From CAYWVO01 sp964461835 (lineage in GTDB: Bacteria; Zixibacteria; MSB-5A5; WJJR01; JAJRUJ01), in NCBI GenBank assembly GCA_964461835.1, contig CAYWVO010000017.1:1-64000 (forward strand): a stretch of DNA of 64,000 nucleotides. Reading direction: 5' to 3'. A program made the position numbers and the translations under genes. The notes beneath the pieces are model-generated. The model was given only the letters and a program-made list of their open reading frames with translations, was not told the DNA's origin and did no database searches. Of this stretch, positions 18,560-26,425 are shown piece by piece. The first letter of the stretch is position 1. Every line of letters starts with the position of its first letter.

Positions 18560-18590
18560 CCGCCGGAACAAAAAGTTCCGGCGGTTTTTT
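18560..18590 (+). terminator. Intrinsic terminator of the two-peptide unit
   Basis: A 10-bp perfect stem CCGCCGGAAC / GTTCCGGCGG with an AAAAA loop, followed by six T (18585-18590). It works only on the plus strand. The stop codon of the leftward kinase-TPR gene falls at its end, so the two units are tightly convergent. Confidence 0.9.
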
Positions 18591-21500
18591 ATGAGCTGAA
18601 CTTCGTTGCAAACGCCGCCAGATTTTCCTGGAGGCGGGAGACAATCGGATCGGACAGATACGATTCCCGATCAACCTCGTTCGGGATTGATTTCACGATT
18701 CTTTCCAACACCCGCAGTGCTCTACCAAGATTTTGCGCCGCCAATTCATAATCGTGTTTGGCAATATAGAGGATACCCAACTCCGTCTGAGCCCGCCAGA
18801 GAGATTCACGACAACAATTGCGGTCAGCCCACTCAACCAATCGTTCAAAGAATCTTTGGGCACAGTTTTCATTCCCGCCGCGAAGAAACTTTTGCGCCCA
18901 CCGTTCCAACCATAATCCTTCCACTTCGGCAGCGCCCGAATAATGAATTTCCCCACCTGGTTCTGACGGGACGTGTTCCGGAAACTCAGTCGAGAATGAG
19001 GACAAATCCTCGGTGTCCGTGGCCAGCAATAACTCAAATATCCGATGACGCCCGGCGGATTGCTCGAACAACCTCCGTGCTTCTTCGGCGGCAGCAATGA
19101 ATTCCGGCGCACGTTCCCCAAATACTTGGGTTACCTTGCCCGCGGCAAAAAACGCCTCCGCTTTGTTCCGCAAATCGCCGCTTTCTTCCGCTGCGGCCAC
19201 CGCTGCCCGTAACGCCTTTTCGCACCCGTCCTGATCTCGCACTACACGACACATATCTACCCGCAACAGATGGTATTCTTCAATCAAGGAGCGTTCTGTT
19301 ACTTTGGCCAACGTTCGTTCGGCGTCCGCTAAATAACGCTCGCTTTGATCATATTCGGCGCGTTCGAAGTGCGCCCGTGCCAGATCCAAATATACATGAG
19401 TCTGGTAAAAAGTATTTCTTAGTTTTTCCGCTCGTTGTAGAATTGCCGGACTTTCCTCAAAGACGGCAGCGTACGATTTTTGCCAGAGATATGCTTCCAA
19501 CAAATTAGTCTGACACAGCAAGACCTCGTTACCGGCACCGATCGATTCATTGATTCTGATTGCCCGGCCTAGAATCGTGATTGCTTTTTCGTATTGACCG
19601 GCGAGTATATCCAGTAAGCCAATATTATTCAAAGTCCGGGCAACTTCACCCGGCTGTCCAATTTCCTCTTTGAGCGCCAGCGAGTCAGTCATAACAAGGT
19701 GCGCCTGCGGCAAGTTGTACTGCATCACATAGACCGATCCCATATTAGACAGCGTGGACGCCATTGCCGTCTTCAAATTTAACCGCTCTTGAATGTCTAA
19801 TGCCTGGGTGTAATACTCAAGGGCACTATCAAGGTCCTGGCGGTAGTATGCGGCATTTCCCAGATTATTCAGGGTGTGGGAAATCTCAATATCGTCTTCT
19901 AAAGCACGGAAGCTTCGCAAAGCGATCTTTAAGACACGGCTGCTTTTGTCATGTTCATGGGACGCCTTGTAGGTATCCCCCAAGTGTTTTGCGGCTTCTG
20001 CCTTTAATCGAACCTCACCGGTGCGTCGAGCGACCGCCATGGCTTGCAAAAGCCGGATGCGCGCCAGTTCATGGTCGCCGGCCGCCTTGGCAATAATCCC
20101 CCGCAACATGTGGACTTGTCCCCGCAGCACCTGTTGATCAACGGATTCCAGATGTTTAATTGCTTTCTCCGCAAGATCGAGAGACTCACTCGCTTCGGCT
20201 GACTTCTCCGCAGTCGTATTTTGTTTCGCCCAGTGAACAGCAGCGTTATAGGCGGGCCGGTATTCCTCAGCATGCCAATGATGGATGGCTAAGTGTTTAT
20301 GGATGGTTTTCCCCCAGCGATCCTGCCGGCTTTTCAAGGCTGCGGCGATCTTCCTATGTAAAGCCCGGCGGTACTCCGGCGGCAGGTCGGCCCGCCAGGC
20401 GAGCGCTGCTCCCGGCAGCCGGAATCGGGCATCAAGTTGCGGTTCTTGATCATGCGCGTCTGCGATGAAGATGCCGGTAGCAAACAACTCATCGAGCGTC
20501 TCCGTCGGGCGCTTGTCATCTTCGAGAAGGGATTCTAAAATCGCTCGATTAAAACGACTGCCGAAGACCGCTGCGTAACTGACACAAACTCGGTCTTCGG
20601 CCGATAATCCCGCAAAAAAATCCTGATATATATCCCGCAACGCACGATCAGCTGCAATTTCCCTTGCGCGTTTCCGGTCGAACTGCCACTGACCGGCGTC
20701 CCGAGAGATTATTCCCTGCTCGCACCAACGCTGGATTACGAGCGTGATTGCCTCCGGCAACCCCGAGGATATTTCTGTCACCAGGGGGGTAATTTCTGCA
20801 ACGAACGTCTCATCGAAAAATATTTTGGTCAAGAAATCTCGTATTGAGGATTCACGCAGGGGCAGGATACAATGGGCACAACTGTCGTCAGCAGTTTCCG
20901 GCGTAGTCCCGCCGTGCACGTCGATGCGGCAATCCCCGGCATGTAATGTATCAGCAGCAAGGCCAGTAGGCCATCCCCGGATTTTGCTCTCGGCGGCACA
21001 GCGCCCCAGAATTGCGTTCGCCCCACAACCGCGTAGCCCGTAAAACGCTATTTTTCCGTCCGGGTGGGATTCACCACCGAACAATGTTTGCAGTTCGATC
21101 TCCGGGTAAGAAAGTGCCGTTGTCTGAAGATGCCAGGGCATGTTCAGCTCACGCGGGAATTCTTCCCTAACCAACATTCCAGCATTCCGGCATTTTCCGA
21201 TGAACTCGGCAATGGAGGCGGGCCGCTTGGCGGGATCTTTGGCCAATAACAGCTCAACCACCGGCATTACCGGCCGCCACTCGGTCTGATCAAACCCTTC
21301 CGGCCAGCGTATTGGACTGGTCAAATGGGCATCGATGATCGCCGCCGGATCATTACCTACAAATGGGGGACTTCCGGTCAACCATTCAAAGAAAATAATT
21401 CCCAGCGAATAGAGATCTGAGCGCTGGTCAATCTTCTCACTCTGCAATACCTCCGGCGCCATGTACCGGAGCGTCCCGGCTTGTTTTTCGGTGACATCCT

Positions 21501-22026
21501 CCTCTGCCTTGGTAACCAGCCCCAAGTCAAGCAAATAGACCGGCAGAAAGGAATCGTGCTCCGGCATGGCAACCTCGTCGCCGGCCCAGCGGAAATTATC
21601 CGGTTTCAAGTCGCGGTGGATGATCCCACGGTGGTGCAAGAAATCGATCACCGGCGTGACCGCGCGCACCAGTTGCCAAAAGCCCGGGAAACCGCCCTCG
21701 GTAATACCTGCGAACAATGACGATCCATCGATTTTGTCTACCACCAGATAGGCACGCTTCTCCGCGTAGCCAAAATCGTGGGCGCGGGTTAACTGTGGAT
21801 GCCGCAACGAGTTCAGCAGGCGGAATTCGTTGGCCAAGGGATCGGACCAGGGCGGATCAAACGGTTGTCGCGACCATTTGACGGCAACCGTGGTTGATCT
21901 GGAATCGACAGACCCGGCGAAAACGTGCGACTGCCCGCCGGCGCCCAACTTTGCGTTGATCGTATATGGGCCGATCGACGGCGGGATGTCCTGGGAGCGT
22001 GGTTGCGTTGCGGGCGGGACCACCAC
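18589..22026 (-). CDS. Ser/Thr kinase fused to a degenerate STAND-like ATPase and TPR repeats
   Basis: About 1145 aa from the GTG at 22026 (or 22023); GAGGA at 22031-22035 and the end of the upstream kinase decide the start, since the longer frame lies inside that gene. An N-terminal PknB-type kinase has GAGGQSHVFAG, AVKW, HRDLKPDN, DLGLV (DLG for DFG) and MAPEVL. The next region has the position and flanks of the AAA/STAND ATPase in PknK-like proteins, but its P-loop reads GLRGCGAN (bases 21016-21039), with Lys to Ala and Ser/Thr to Asn, and no Walker B is visible. The rest is TPR-like helical repeats (for example ALEYYTQALDIQERL). Probably a scaffold-kinase coupled to the adjacent histidine kinase. 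Confidence 0.88.
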   Translation of the reverse strand: MVVPPATQPRSQDIPPSIGPYTINAKLGAGGQSHVFAGSVDSRSTTVAVKWSRQPFDPPWSDPLANEFRLLNSLRHPQLTRAHDFGYAEKRAYLVVDKIDGSSLFAGITEGGFPGFWQLVRAVTPVIDFLHHRGIIHRDLKPDNFRWAGDEVAMPEHDSFLPVYLLDLGLVTKAEEDVTEKQAGTLRYMAPEVLQSEKIDQRSDLYSLGIIFFEWLTGSPPFVGNDPAAIIDAHLTSPIRWPEGFDQTEWRPVMPVVELLLAKDPAKRPASIAEFIGKCRNAGMLVREEFPRELNMPWHLQTTALSYPEIELQTLFGGESHPDGKIAFYGLRGCGANAILGRCAAESKIRGWPTGLAADTLHAGDCRIDVHGGTTPETADDSCAHCILPLRESSIRDFLTKIFFDETFVAEITPLVTEISSGLPEAITLVIQRWCEQGIISRDAGQWQFDRKRAREIAADRALRDIYQDFFAGLSAEDRVCVSYAAVFGSRFNRAILESLLEDDKRPTETLDELFATGIFIADAHDQEPQLDARFRLPGAALAWRADLPPEYRRALHRKIAAALKSRQDRWGKTIHKHLAIHHWHAEEYRPAYNAAVHWAKQNTTAEKSAEASESLDLAEKAIKHLESVDQQVLRGQVHMLRGIIAKAAGDHELARIRLLQAMAVARRTGEVRLKAEAAKHLGDTYKASHEHDKSSRVLKIALRSFRALEDDIEISHTLNNLGNAAYYRQDLDSALEYYTQALDIQERLNLKTAMASTLSNMGSVYVMQYNLPQAHLVMTDSLALKEEIGQPGEVARTLNNIGLLDILAGQYEKAITILGRAIRINESIGAGNEVLLCQTNLLEAYLWQKSYAAVFEESPAILQRAEKLRNTFYQTHVYLDLARAHFERAEYDQSERYLADAERTLAKVTERSLIEEYHLLRVDMCRVVRDQDGCEKALRAAVAAAEESGDLRNKAEAFFAAGKVTQVFGERAPEFIAAAEEARRLFEQSAGRHRIFELLLATDTEDLSSFSTEFPEHVPSEPGGEIHYSGAAEVEGLWLERWAQKFLRGGNENCAQRFFERLVEWADRNCCRESLWRAQTELGILYIAKHDYELAAQNLGRALRVLERIVKSIPNEVDRESYLSDPIVSRLQENLAAFATKFSS

Positions 22027-22033
22027 CGGTTCC

Positions 22034-23839
22034 TCAACTGCCAAATGACTGATACTTGTCGGTCTGCGGGAGTTTGATCGTAAACGTTGTTCCCTCGCCA
22101 GGGGCGCTCGCCACTTCCATCTGCCCGCCGTGATTCTCCACAATTTTACGACAGTTATACAGCCCGAGCCCGTGGCCGCCGGGCTTAGTGGAAAAATGCG
22201 GTTCAAAAACCTTTTCGATGATATCTTCCGGCATGCCGACACCGTTATCGCTGACTTTGACCTCAACGTACTTGCGTGTCTCATCCTGCCGGACATCGAT
22301 GTGAATCGCCAATGACTGACCGTTGTCAATATCCCAGGCCTCGATAGCGTTGTTGAAGAGATTGAGCAACACTTGCTGAATCTGCCCCACGTCGACTTTA
22401 ATCAACGGCAAGCCCGTTTCGAAATACGTGGTAAACTTGGTCCGGGCGAACTTGCGATGTGGCTTCAATGAAAAGAGTTGTTCCTCGATGAGATGCCGTA
22501 AGTCGTATTCGACCAGTTCGGTTTCCATCCGGGAGAAGTCCATCAGCCCGTCGGTGAACCGTTTCATTTTGTCGATATTGTCCAGGATTCCCTGACAACT
22601 GCCCGGCAGTTTGTCGGGTTGCTTGCGCTGGATATACAACGGTAATAACTCCGCATGGTGGGAAATGAGCGCCAGGTAATTATTCAACTCATGTCCAATG
22701 GCAGCCGCCGACTCAGCTTTGGCCACCAGTTTTTCCGAAAGGATTACGTATTTTTGCAAGATGGACTTTTCGGTGATGTCCTCAGCCATGACGATGATAT
22801 CCGGCTGTTCACTATCCGCATTGTCCATAATGCTGATTTTTATGGCGAGAACCTTTTCCTTCGATGAAGTGTTGTGAAAATACGGGTCCTTCGTCTCCGA
22901 TTGCCCGGTATCACGCACGGTGCGTAGAGATTCTTCCCACCATTCCTTATCTCGGTCCGGCAGAATGTCGGTAAATTGCACTCGGCCGTCCATTAGGTCC
23001 TTCGCGGTCCACGGCGAATCCGGCTCACGGAAAATTGACTCCGCCATGCTGTTAAAGGTCAGAATGCGCAGTTCAGGATCTAAAACGATGATCCCCGTCG
23101 GCGTCTGGCGCACGATGCTTTCATTGAACAACTTGAGGGCTTTGAGATTTTGATACAGTTTCGCCTTCTCAATGGCAATCGACGCCTGCTCGGCCAGCAG
23201 GTTAAGCAGGTACAAATCGTCTCGCACAAACGGCCGGGTGGCAATCCGATTGTCCAGATAGCACACGCCGATGAGGCGATTCTCGGTCTTGAGCGGCACA
23301 CAGAGAATCGAGCGCAGATTTAATTCGATCACGCTCTCGTTGCCCGGAAAATCTGCCTGCGCGTTAGAAGTGTACACCGGTTCACCGGACTCGGCGACCT
23401 GCCGGGCAACCGTCCGGCTGATCCGAAAATCCTCCGCCTCGGTCAGCGAGTCTTTATGAATATTGTGGGCGCTGCGCGGCACCAACTCGCCATTCTCGTC
23501 AATCAACATCAGAAAACCGCGCTCGGCACGGAGCAGTTCGATCGCTCGCTGCATCACCATGCTGAGGATTTCATCCAGGTCGACCGTGGAGTTGATGACT
23601 TTCGAGACTTCCAGCAGCGCAATGAATTCGTCCTTTTGCGAGGACGGACTCGAGGCGCGCGAACCGGTGGAGGCATCAATGGGAATTTTCGCTAAGGCTT
23701 GATGCATTTGGGCCAGGACGTCATCCGCTTTCCGGGGTGTTCCTTTTTCCGCTGGATCATCCTGATCCTTCTGGACAATACCGAGCGGAATCCGCGCGGT
23801 GTCAACGTCAGCCGGATCTGCCGCTTTTTTACCTGACAT
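22034..23839 (-). CDS. Soluble GAF-PAS sensor histidine kinase
   Basis: 601 aa, no membrane helix. A GAF domain (about 65-220: INSTVDLDEILSMVMQRAIE, FGxL-like core RGFLMLIDENGELV) is followed by a PAS domain (about 235-360: PTGIIVLDPELRILTFNSMAE) and a kinase core with His in AIGHELNNYLALISHHAELL, N-box LFNNAIEAW, G1 SDNGVGMPE, F-box FEPHFSTKPGG and G2 HGLGLYNCRKIV. AGGAG 6 bp before the ATG. No response regulator is adjacent. The Ser/Thr kinase-TPR gene starts 7-11 bp downstream and is translationally coupled, so phosphotransfer or signalling between the two is likely. Confidence 0.93.
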   Translation of the reverse strand: MSGKKAADPADVDTARIPLGIVQKDQDDPAEKGTPRKADDVLAQMHQALAKIPIDASTGSRASSPSSQKDEFIALLEVSKVINSTVDLDEILSMVMQRAIELLRAERGFLMLIDENGELVPRSAHNIHKDSLTEAEDFRISRTVARQVAESGEPVYTSNAQADFPGNESVIELNLRSILCVPLKTENRLIGVCYLDNRIATRPFVRDDLYLLNLLAEQASIAIEKAKLYQNLKALKLFNESIVRQTPTGIIVLDPELRILTFNSMAESIFREPDSPWTAKDLMDGRVQFTDILPDRDKEWWEESLRTVRDTGQSETKDPYFHNTSSKEKVLAIKISIMDNADSEQPDIIVMAEDITEKSILQKYVILSEKLVAKAESAAAIGHELNNYLALISHHAELLPLYIQRKQPDKLPGSCQGILDNIDKMKRFTDGLMDFSRMETELVEYDLRHLIEEQLFSLKPHRKFARTKFTTYFETGLPLIKVDVGQIQQVLLNLFNNAIEAWDIDNGQSLAIHIDVRQDETRKYVEVKVSDNGVGMPEDIIEKVFEPHFSTKPGGHGLGLYNCRKIVENHGGQMEVASAPGEGTTFTIKLPQTDKYQSFGS

Positions 23840-24023
23840 AAAGCACTCCTCAAACGGCTTCGTATCTTCGCGGAAACCGTCGTTTATACCCTGTATAACT
23901 ATCGGTCATTCAGCAAATTGCCTTAAGCCCGGTGAGATCATGCGTACCCCGACCGCTGGTTCAACCGCCCAAAAAACACCAGGAAGAAAACGGGAAGCTA
24001 CATTCGCAATACGGGCGGGTATT

Positions 24024-25793
24024 TCAGAGTCCGGCCTTGACTCGCACGGTCACTACTGGGCCTAAGTCACTCAATTCAAGCGCTTTAGCGACCGCGAGCC
24101 GGAATCCGCCGCCCAGATCAAGGGCAACACCAATATCAGAGCGAAATTGATCGATTTCCCAGAATTCGCCGAATTCGCTGTTGAGGGTAACGCGACCGAA
24201 GTCATAGAACAACACAAAGGACGCATCGGTCAGCGCGTGCTTCCAGAAGCGGATAGAGTATTCCGTGGTAAATAACAGCATTTCGTCGCCGTAGAACTGC
24301 TTGACTCGATAGCCACGCAATGACGCGGGTCCACCAAGGAAGAAAAACTTCGGCGCCGGGACATCATTCTGCGCCAGACCACCACGCACCTGGAACAGCA
24401 GGCGATGGCGTCCAGCAAAATCATACCATAACGATCCCTGACCGACAATGCGGGAAAAATCCCAGTCGCCACCCAGCAGACCGCCGCCGATTTCCGCATA
24501 TCCGCGAGCTTCATAGGCAATCCCTGGAAGGTAGCGGTCATGCCCCGGGGGTTCCAATCGGTACGACAGGCGAAGTAAGGACATCTTTCGTTCGAACACA
24601 TCTTTGTTCAGCAAAAGGGCTGCTGGCCCCTCAAACATCCCGAAATTCTCGCGAAATTCACGCCCACTCCAGAAGAGACTCCACAAATCTTCTTTGGCTG
24701 TCCGCAATCGGTAGTCGAAATTCCTGTAACTGAGGGATCCATATTGCCGGGCAGCCAACTCATAGATCACTGTGATTGACCCCCCGCGCGAGCCGTAGTA
24801 ATCCCGATAATCTTCGTTGGCTAACAAGGCAACGAGGGTGTTTTCCAGCGAACCGACCCAGGTCCGGTCTTCGGTATCGGTGAATCGATGAAATTCACCG
24901 TCGAGCCGGAAGTCTCGCGATTTCGCCAGCCGCTGCGAAATGGAGACTTGATACTGCACGATTTCTGAGGAGAACGAATATCCAATCCAGGCGCCAATCT
25001 TTGGCGTGAGCCAGGAGTCCTGAAAAAACCCGCGGATTCCCGGCCGAGCGCCGTCCACTTTGTCGTAGGTGAATGTCGGCCACACCCCATAGCGATCGCC
25101 TTCGAATTCCCACCGACGGGAGACACTGACGGGACGATATTGGTAATCAAGATTGGAGTAGACTCCGCCATAAACCTTGGCCGGTGCTTCCTGGAACACA
25201 CGGCCGCCGATCGCCAGCACACTGCCGCGCACGACCGCTCCCGGATGAAGGCGAATTGGTCCACCAAGACACACCACGTCCCCGCCAACCTCACCGTAAA
25301 TCTCCACCTCGCCGCCATAAAAAAAGACTGACCCGAAGATAAAATCAGTTTCGGTGATTTTGAACGCAGGACCGGCCCCGCACACATCGTCCGATTCCGT
25401 CCTGTCCGCACTCAGGGTATCAAAAACGAGTCTCCAGCCTCGGCGGGCTAGACGGACTGAGGTTGTCATCGTCACGCGGCCCCATGGAATTGTCTCCTCC
25501 CCACGGGCAATGACCTCGGGAGTCATTGTCACCGTTGCCTGCTCCAGCGCCGTTTCAATTGCCGGCATCCCGGTCATCGGTTCGACTGCACGCGACTGTG
25601 CGCGTCCGCCGACGACTGTTTGTACCACCAGGGAATCGCCGCGTTGTTCAATCGTGAGGATCGCTCCTTCACCGCGCGCCGGCATCAGTAACAGTAACAC
25701 AACAACAATAGCCGCCCCCAGCGCCAGACGCCGCGAGGCAGGCACGTCAAACCCCATTTCTTTCTGTCTCAACATCTTGATTATTGCTTTCAT
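24024..25793 (-). CDS. Bactofilin-like repeat fused to BamA-like outer-membrane barrel
   Basis: 589 aa from the ATG at 25793, in a TGATG overlap with the NUDIX stop. A signal peptide ends near residue 44. After a beta-rich N-terminal part, a short stretch of Gly-Gly-containing strands (GGEVEIYGEVGGDVVCLGG, VVRGSVLAIGGRVF; about 145-205) resembles the right-handed helix of bactofilin/polymer-forming proteins. The C-terminal half has the surface-antigen barrel pattern with the conserved FFLGGPASLRGYRVKQFYGDE motif of BamA/TamA barrels and an outward-ending strand (VTVRVKAGL). No POTRA domain is visible. Probably an outer-membrane insertase-related or export protein; substrate unknown. Confidence 0.75.
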   Translation of the reverse strand: MKAIIKMLRQKEMGFDVPASRRLALGAAIVVVLLLLMPARGEGAILTIEQRGDSLVVQTVVGGRAQSRAVEPMTGMPAIETALEQATVTMTPEVIARGEETIPWGRVTMTTSVRLARRGWRLVFDTLSADRTESDDVCGAGPAFKITETDFIFGSVFFYGGEVEIYGEVGGDVVCLGGPIRLHPGAVVRGSVLAIGGRVFQEAPAKVYGGVYSNLDYQYRPVSVSRRWEFEGDRYGVWPTFTYDKVDGARPGIRGFFQDSWLTPKIGAWIGYSFSSEIVQYQVSISQRLAKSRDFRLDGEFHRFTDTEDRTWVGSLENTLVALLANEDYRDYYGSRGGSITVIYELAARQYGSLSYRNFDYRLRTAKEDLWSLFWSGREFRENFGMFEGPAALLLNKDVFERKMSLLRLSYRLEPPGHDRYLPGIAYEARGYAEIGGGLLGGDWDFSRIVGQGSLWYDFAGRHRLLFQVRGGLAQNDVPAPKFFFLGGPASLRGYRVKQFYGDEMLLFTTEYSIRFWKHALTDASFVLFYDFGRVTLNSEFGEFWEIDQFRSDIGVALDLGGGFRLAVAKALELSDLGPVVTVRVKAGL

Positions 25794-26326
25794 CACCGCT
25801 GAAAATCGGCGAATGCACGTCGGTGTGATGACCACGCCAGCTCCGGCAGATCATCCATTGGGAAATAGTCCACCCGGTCGGCATCATCGCCCGGCTGAAG
25901 GTCTCCCCCGGTTATGCGAGCCAGATAAATAATTAATACGACTTTCGTCCGTGGATCATCCCCGGCTGCGTAAACGCCGTGCAATCCCTGGATTTCGCCG
26001 GACAGCCCCGTTTCTTCGGCCAACTCGCGCACCGCACAGCGTTCAGGGGACTCACCATATTCTAAGAATCCGGCGGGTAAACTCCAGAGACCTGCTTTGG
26101 GTTCAAACCTGCGCCGCACCAGGAGTATTCTGTTCGCTTTGGTGATAATGACCCCGGCAGCCGGCACCGGATTGCGGTAGTGCACAAAATGGCCCTTCGG
26201 GCAAGCCATGCGCGGCACCTCTTCGGCATGCGATACTTCCAGGGCGGTCGCGCAATACGGACAGAATCGAAAACTGCCCTCCAGCGCAGGATCGCGATCG
26301 GGCTGGTCATTCGCTGTGAAATTCAC
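25793..26326 (-). CDS. NUDIX hydrolase with N-terminal zinc-ribbon segment
   Basis: 177 aa. The Nudix box is complete: GFLEYGESPERCAVRELAEE followed by TG (G-x5-E-x7-REUxEExGU). An N-terminal CPYC ... ACPKGH segment matches the zinc-ribbon lead-in of NudC/ADP-ribose pyrophosphatase-like proteins. It probably hydrolyses a nucleotide-linked pyrophosphate; the substrate is not predictable. The TGATG overlap with the outer-membrane gene shows co-translation. It begins 99 bp downstream of the RsbU-like gene. Confidence 0.92.
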   Translation of the reverse strand: MNFTANDQPDRDPALEGSFRFCPYCATALEVSHAEEVPRMACPKGHFVHYRNPVPAAGVIITKANRILLVRRRFEPKAGLWSLPAGFLEYGESPERCAVRELAEETGLSGEIQGLHGVYAAGDDPRTKVVLIIYLARITGGDLQPGDDADRVDYFPMDDLPELAWSSHRRAFADFQR

Positions 26327-26425
26327 TGCCGATTCCTCTTGCGTTCGGTTTACCCGCGGACCGGATTGAACAGGTTATTATACAAAGATGTCTCAGAGGG
26401 GGTAGTAAAAAACGACGGGCATGGG

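Noticed and set aside
22027..22329. Longer N terminus for the kinase-TPR protein
   Set aside because: It lies inside the histidine kinase gene in another frame, reads as low-complexity Arg/Ser-rich protein, and no family member extends there.
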